A DNA stretch of 10,197 bases from Shewanella sp. (lineage in GTDB: Bacteria > Pseudomonadota > Gammaproteobacteria > Enterobacterales > Shewanellaceae), in the NCBI GenBank assembly GCA_004195335.1, contig SDWK01000316.1, forward strand, positions 1 to 10,197, read 5' to 3'. Position numbers and translations under genes: made by a program. The notes below the pieces were generated by a model. The model saw only the letters and a program-made list of their open reading frames with translations. It had not been told where the DNA came from and made no database searches. This document shows positions 6,179 through 10,197 of the stretch, one piece after another (positions within the stretch are counted from its first letter, which is position 1; each line of letters starts with the position of its first letter).

Positions 6179-7483
6179 TTAACGTTTTTTATCGGCTCTT
6201 CGGTTTGCGTAACTCGACTTACCTTTAGCTACAGAATTGCCACCGCGGTTATTGCCCTCGCTCGCGCTTCTCTTGCCCTGCTTAGGCTTACCCTTTCTTC
6301 TCTCGACACTTTTTATGGTCGGCTCTTGAGTTTCTCTATATCGAGCTGGCAACGGCGTTCCAAGTTCATAACCGGGGAGTACTGTGCGGGGCAACTTAAG
6401 TTCAATTAAGGTTTCAATCTCTTCGAGCCTTTTTTCATCCGATGGGCATATAAACGAAATAGCGCGCCCCGTCAGACCCGCTCTGCCTGTTCGTCCGATA
6501 CGATGAACATAATCTTCGGCATCAAAGGGGGGCTCCAAGTTCACAACCAGAGGTAAGGCTTGAATGTCCAATCCCCTAGCTGCCACGTCTGTGGCCACCA
6601 GCACCCTTAAGAGACCATTTTTAAACTCATCGAGAGCACGATTTCGCGCACCTTGGCTCTTATCTCCGTGAAACACGGCGCTCTTAAGACCATCAAGTTT
6701 CAACTCGTTATGAAGGTGGTCGGCGCTCTCTTTACTACTGGCAAAAACCAATACTTGCTGCCAATTATTACGACCCACTAACTCAGAAAGCAACTCTGAC
6801 TTTCGACGCTTGTCGACAAGGTATACCTCCTGCTCAACAGTGGATGCCGTTCGGCTTTGAGTCACATTTATCCATTGAGGAGAGTGCAACATTTTCTGCG
6901 CCAGCGCCTTTACATCCTCGCTATAGGTAGCCGAAAAGAAGTGCGTAAGGTGCTCTACTGCGACGAGGGCTTTGACTCGCTCAATATCACGAACAAACCC
7001 CATGTCCAACATTCTGTCAGCTTCATCGATAACCAGCGTCATGACATCCGATAGGTCTAATCCATGCTGGCCGATAAAGTCGAATAATCGGCCAGGTGTG
7101 GCCACAAGAATATCAACCCCAGCAGCGAGTGCTTTTCGTTGAGGATTCATATTGGCACCGCCATAAACCGCTAAGGTTTTTAGCGAGGTAAACTGGCCGT
7201 AGCGAGAAATATTCTCTGCCACCTGTATCGCCAACTCCCGGGTCGGTGTCAATATCAGGCCCCTGAGAGAACCTGAGTTTATTTCATCATTGAGTAACTT
7301 TTGTAATAAAGGCAGTGCAAACGCCGCAGTTTTACCGGTGCCGGTTTCGGCACAGGCCATAAGATCGGCGCCCGATAATGCAACTGGAATAACCTCGGAT
7401 TGCACCTGAGTCAGTTGCTGATAACCACATACATTAATGGCTTCAAGAATTGAGGGGGCCAAATCAAGTGCGTCAAATTTCAT
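6179..7483 (-). CDS. DEAD-box ATP-dependent RNA helicase (RhlE-type)
   Basis: The 434-residue cytoplasmic helicase unwinds or remodels RNA duplexes using ATP. All core motifs are present: a Q-motif region (F3, GY at 20-21, Q28), motif I AETGTGKT (45-52), Ia PTRELA (80-85), TPGR (129-132), DEAD (153-156) and SAT (184-186). The second RecA domain shows VLVFASS (244-250), ATDVAARGLD (297-306) and HRIGRTGR (327-334). The tail from about 375 to 434 is rich in Lys, Arg, Gly and Ser, probably an RNA-binding extension. Such tails vary between RhlE, SrmB and DbpA-like enzymes, so the subgroup is less sure than the family. The ATG has GTGAG six bases upstream. TTGGTA (7521-7526) and TATTAT (7500-7505) upstream form only a weak promoter with 15-base spacing, so co-transcription with the sensor gene 59 bp upstream is possible. 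Confidence 0.96.
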   Translation of the reverse strand: MKFDALDLAPSILEAINVCGYQQLTQVQSEVIPVALSGADLMACAETGTGKTAAFALPLLQKLLNDEINSGSLRGLILTPTRELAIQVAENISRYGQFTSLKTLAVYGGANMNPQRKALAAGVDILVATPGRLFDFIGQHGLDLSDVMTLVIDEADRMLDMGFVRDIERVKALVAVEHLTHFFSATYSEDVKALAQKMLHSPQWINVTQSRTASTVEQEVYLVDKRRKSELLSELVGRNNWQQVLVFASSKESADHLHNELKLDGLKSAVFHGDKSQGARNRALDEFKNGLLRVLVATDVAARGLDIQALPLVVNLEPPFDAEDYVHRIGRTGRAGLTGRAISFICPSDEKRLEEIETLIELKLPRTVLPGYELGTPLPARYRETQEPTIKSVERRKGKPKQGKRSASEGNNRGGNSVAKGKSSYANRRADKKR

Positions 7484-7542
7484 GAAAAACTCACAGGGGA
7501 TAATAAATGAGCGCGGAGTCTACCAAAATCAGGCATCACTGG

Positions 7543-10164
7543 CTATGGTGAACCCTTTGCATTGGGTAATTGTGTTAAACCGATAAGATATTTCGCTTCA
7601 AACTGGTCAACCGGAACAGGTTTTGAAAAAAGGTATCCTTGACCATAATCACAACCCGCTTCGAGCAAGATTCTCTTCTGGGATTCGGTTTCAACACCTT
7701 CGGCGATCACTTTCATCCCAAGTTTGTGGGCCATCACAATAATCGCCTCACAGAGAGTGACATCATTAGTATCGCTTTCTAAGTTACGAGTGAAGGATTG
7801 ATCAATTTTAAGATAATCGATATCGAATTTTTTTAGATAAGCTAGTGATGAGTAGCCGGTTCCAAAATCATCGAGAGAAACCTGAACGCCGGCATCACGG
7901 TATGCCAACAGTTTTTCTGAGACGCCCATGCTCGCGTCCAGTAACAGGCCTTCGGTGATTTCCACGCAGATCCCATTGCTCTCAAGGTTGAGCTTTTTTA
8001 ACTGCTCGATCCAATCAACAAAGCTATCTCCCTCATCCCTGAATTGAATTGGTGATTTATTAATACTGATCTGTATCGCGATACCAAAGCGTTCACGCCA
8101 CATCGCACTCTGTTTCGACGCCTGTTCAAATACCCAGTTACCGATTTCGATAATTAAGCCCGTCTCTTCGGCCACCGGAATAAACTCACCGGGTGATATC
8201 ATACCTCTAGTGGGGTGATGCCAGCGGATCAGCGCTTCGGCTTTAAACACTTTGGTATCGGTTAACTCAATAATCGGTTGATAATAAATTTCAAACTCTT
8301 TGCGTACTATGGCCTTACGTAAGTCCCGGATAAGCAGCATCCGATATTTAGCATACTCCTGCATGGAAGGGGTAAAATAATGGTATCGATTTCTTCCCTG
8401 CTCTTTTGCGGCGTACATGGCTTGATCCGCATGCTTGAGCAAACCATCAATGGTTGAGGCATCGTCAGGATAAAGGGTGATCCCGATACTCGCACTAATA
8501 TAAGCACTTTCATTATCTAAGTTAAAAGGCTCTGCCAGTCGAGAGAGAATATTTTCGGCAACTCTTTCAACCCCTTTGTGATCTTCTATCGCTGAGAGTA
8601 CAACAGTAAACTCATCACCTCCCAACCTGGCCACCACATCTGATTCACGAACGCACCCTTTGAGGCGTTTAGCCGTTTCCACAAGAAGTTGATCGCCAAT
8701 ATCATGACCTAAGCTGTCATTGACCTCTTTGAAAAAATCTAAATCGAGGAACATCAGTGCAAAATGTTTTTTATTTCGGTCCGATTTTAGTAATTCCGTA
8801 CCCAGATATTCCAATAGCATTCTACGATTAGGTAGACCGGTGAGAGGGTCATAGTTAGCTTGCTTCCAGATAATATGTTCGGCCTGTTTTTTCTCGGTAA
8901 TATCGGAAAAAAGCGCGACTCGACGATAGACCTCTCCCTTATTATCCAAAATGGTATTGATGGTCAGCCAGATAATATATTCGGTTCCACTTTTGTGCTT
9001 AAACCAAACTTCACCCTGCCATCGACCAGTTTCGGCTATCTGCATATTCATATGATCATACTGATGTTTACTGGTTCTATCACACTGTAATATTCGAATA
9101 TGTTTACTGAGGACCTCATCTTCAAGGTAACCGGTTATATCGGTAAAGGCAGAGTTGATGGTGATGATATTACCCAAGCGGTCCTGAACACTCATCGCCT
9201 CACTGGAATTATTATATACAGATGCCGCGAGTTGTAATGACTCCTCTACCCGCTTCCTGTCGGTGATATCCGTATTAGTGCCACACACACGAAGGGGAGC
9301 ACCATTAGCGTCTTTACTCACCACCTTGCCCCGGTCTAATATCCACCGAGTCTCACCGCTAAATGTATTTAATCTATATTCGATTACATATAGAGATTTA
9401 TCGTCTTTGAGATGATCATCCATGGAATGTAAGACAGCGAGTCGGTCCTCTGGATGAATCGAATTAATCCATAGTCTTTCATCATTATTAAGCGCTTCGA
9501 CACCACAGCCTAAAAGCTTGGCACAATAGTCATTGCGATCGACTTTATCCGACTTAATATCCCAATCCCAAAGCCCAAGTTCACTACTGTCTAACACCAG
9601 TGCTAACTGCTCCTGACTCTTGGACATGGCTGATTCTGCTTGCTTCTGGGAGGTAATATCTAACAGGCCCGCTATCACCAACTGCACCTGGTTATTCACT
9701 CTCTGACAGGCTACCGTTAAGTGGGTATAGACAATCGAGCCATCTTTAGCCACAAAACGTTTATCCATCTCATATTCATCAAACTCACCATTGAGCATGC
9801 GCTGAAACTGGTTAAGGTCTTCTTGCAAGTCATCAAAATAGGTCATCTCTCCCCACGTTTTTAACAGCAACTCCTCCTCGGTATATTTCAACATCTGACA
9901 CAGGCGGGGATTCACCTTTATCCAGTGCTGATCCACCGAAGTGATCGCAATACCAATATTGCCAACATTAAATTGAGAGCGGAAAATGAAGTCGTCTTGA
10001 AGCTGGATTTTGGCATCGCGTTCGATCTCTAATCGCCTGGAAAGTAGCAACCCAAGAAAGACGAATGCGATGGGATAAACGATTAATGCAGGAAAACCAA
10101 TCCGGGATAAGATGCTTATCGCCATATCAAAGGGTAGGACAAACATCCATAGAAGAGTAATGAC
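7543..10164 (-). CDS. Membrane-anchored PAS-PAS-PAS-GGDEF-EAL protein, N-terminus missing
   Basis: This is a cyclic-di-GMP sensor/turnover enzyme; 873 residues are visible. The gene runs into adapter sequence at 10165, so its true start is lost and an apparent GTG start at 10179 is artefactual. Numbered from the first genomic codon, two hydrophobic segments (about 1-18 and 24-42) precede three PAS/PAC units (about 65-170, 183-305, 310-425), ending DITSQKQAE, DITDRKRVE and DITEKKQAE. The cyclase domain (435-595) has an intact GGDEF (515-519) and an I-site RESD (506-509), so synthesis with product inhibition is plausible. The EAL domain (about 610-860) keeps EAL (643-645), N702, EITE (735-738), DDFGTG (765-770), K786, E822 and Q842, all expected for phosphodiesterase activity. 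No key catalytic residue looks lost. It lies 59 bp upstream of the helicase gene on the same strand. Confidence 0.95.
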   Translation of the reverse strand, partial: VITLLWMFVLPFDMAISILSRIGFPALIVYPIAFVFLGLLLSRRLEIERDAKIQLQDDFIFRSQFNVGNIGIAITSVDQHWIKVNPRLCQMLKYTEEELLLKTWGEMTYFDDLQEDLNQFQRMLNGEFDEYEMDKRFVAKDGSIVYTHLTVACQRVNNQVQLVIAGLLDITSQKQAESAMSKSQEQLALVLDSSELGLWDWDIKSDKVDRNDYCAKLLGCGVEALNNDERLWINSIHPEDRLAVLHSMDDHLKDDKSLYVIEYRLNTFSGETRWILDRGKVVSKDANGAPLRVCGTNTDITDRKRVEESLQLAASVYNNSSEAMSVQDRLGNIITINSAFTDITGYLEDEVLSKHIRILQCDRTSKHQYDHMNMQIAETGRWQGEVWFKHKSGTEYIIWLTINTILDNKGEVYRRVALFSDITEKKQAEHIIWKQANYDPLTGLPNRRMLLEYLGTELLKSDRNKKHFALMFLDLDFFKEVNDSLGHDIGDQLLVETAKRLKGCVRESDVVARLGGDEFTVVLSAIEDHKGVERVAENILSRLAEPFNLDNESAYISASIGITLYPDDASTIDGLLKHADQAMYAAKEQGRNRYHYFTPSMQEYAKYRMLLIRDLRKAIVRKEFEIYYQPIIELTDTKVFKAEALIRWHHPTRGMISPGEFIPVAEETGLIIEIGNWVFEQASKQSAMWRERFGIAIQISINKSPIQFRDEGDSFVDWIEQLKKLNLESNGICVEITEGLLLDASMGVSEKLLAYRDAGVQVSLDDFGTGYSSLAYLKKFDIDYLKIDQSFTRNLESDTNDVTLCEAIIVMAHKLGMKVIAEGVETESQKRILLEAGCDYGQGYLFSKPVPVDQFEAKYLIGLTQLPNAKGSP

Positions 10165-10197
10165 CTGTCTCTTATACACATCTCCGAGCCCACGAGA
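10165..10197. other. Untrimmed Illumina Nextera adapter (not genomic)
   Basis: The last 33 bases begin with the Tn5 mosaic end CTGTCTCTTATACACATCT (10165-10183) and continue with CCGAGCCCACGAGA, the transposase read-2 adapter used in Nextera libraries. In the minus-strand frame it adds the residues MYKRQ to the sensor protein, a recognisable adapter-derived peptide. Genomic sequence ends at 10164. Confidence 0.98.

Noticed and set aside
10165..10179. GTG start of the sensor protein at 10179
   Set aside because: The start and first five codons lie wholly in adapter sequence.
10165..10183. Tn5 mosaic end, suggesting a real Tn5-type transposon
   Set aside because: It is followed directly by the Nextera read-2 adapter sequence and the contig end, so it comes from library preparation.

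Overview
The window looks like the chromosome of a marine gammaproteobacterium, most likely Shewanella or a close relative. This is inferred from the divergent grpE/nadK pair, the character of the proteins, and a short inverted-repeat element of a kind I associate with Shewanella and Vibrio. It appears to be a complete draft-assembly contig rather than a slice of a finished genome. The right end (10165-10197) is Illumina Nextera adapter, and the left end stops inside a tandem repeat, a typical assembly break.

Layout from left to right. Positions 1-263 hold 2.3 near-identical copies of a 114-bp repeat that ends against a strong hairpin terminator (262-289). A non-autonomous inverted-repeat element (MITE, 351-615) ends three bases from the grpE stop codon, so it sits between grpE and the nearest strong terminator. 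grpE (minus) and nadK (plus) diverge from about 1249-1341. A near-perfect heat-shock (sigma-32) promoter for grpE lies there and overlaps the proposed nadK start codon. nadK converges on a secreted TPR/TonB-C-terminal protein, with a bidirectional terminator between them.

All remaining genes are on the minus strand: a MATE-family transporter, a YeiR-like G3E GTPase just upstream of it (probable two-gene unit), a DEAD-box RNA helicase with its own terminator, and a large membrane-anchored sensor with three PAS domains followed by GGDEF and EAL domains. The sensor gene is cut off at the contig end.

Functionally the window mixes housekeeping (protein folding, NADP synthesis, RNA remodelling) with sensing and transport (cyclic-di-GMP turnover, efflux, a metal-linked GTPase). 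I see no phage, toxin-antitoxin, CRISPR or other defence module. The least explained features are the 114-bp repeat array, the sigma-32 promoter/start-codon overlap, the MITE placement, and a small 15-bp repeat array upstream of the TPR/TonB gene.
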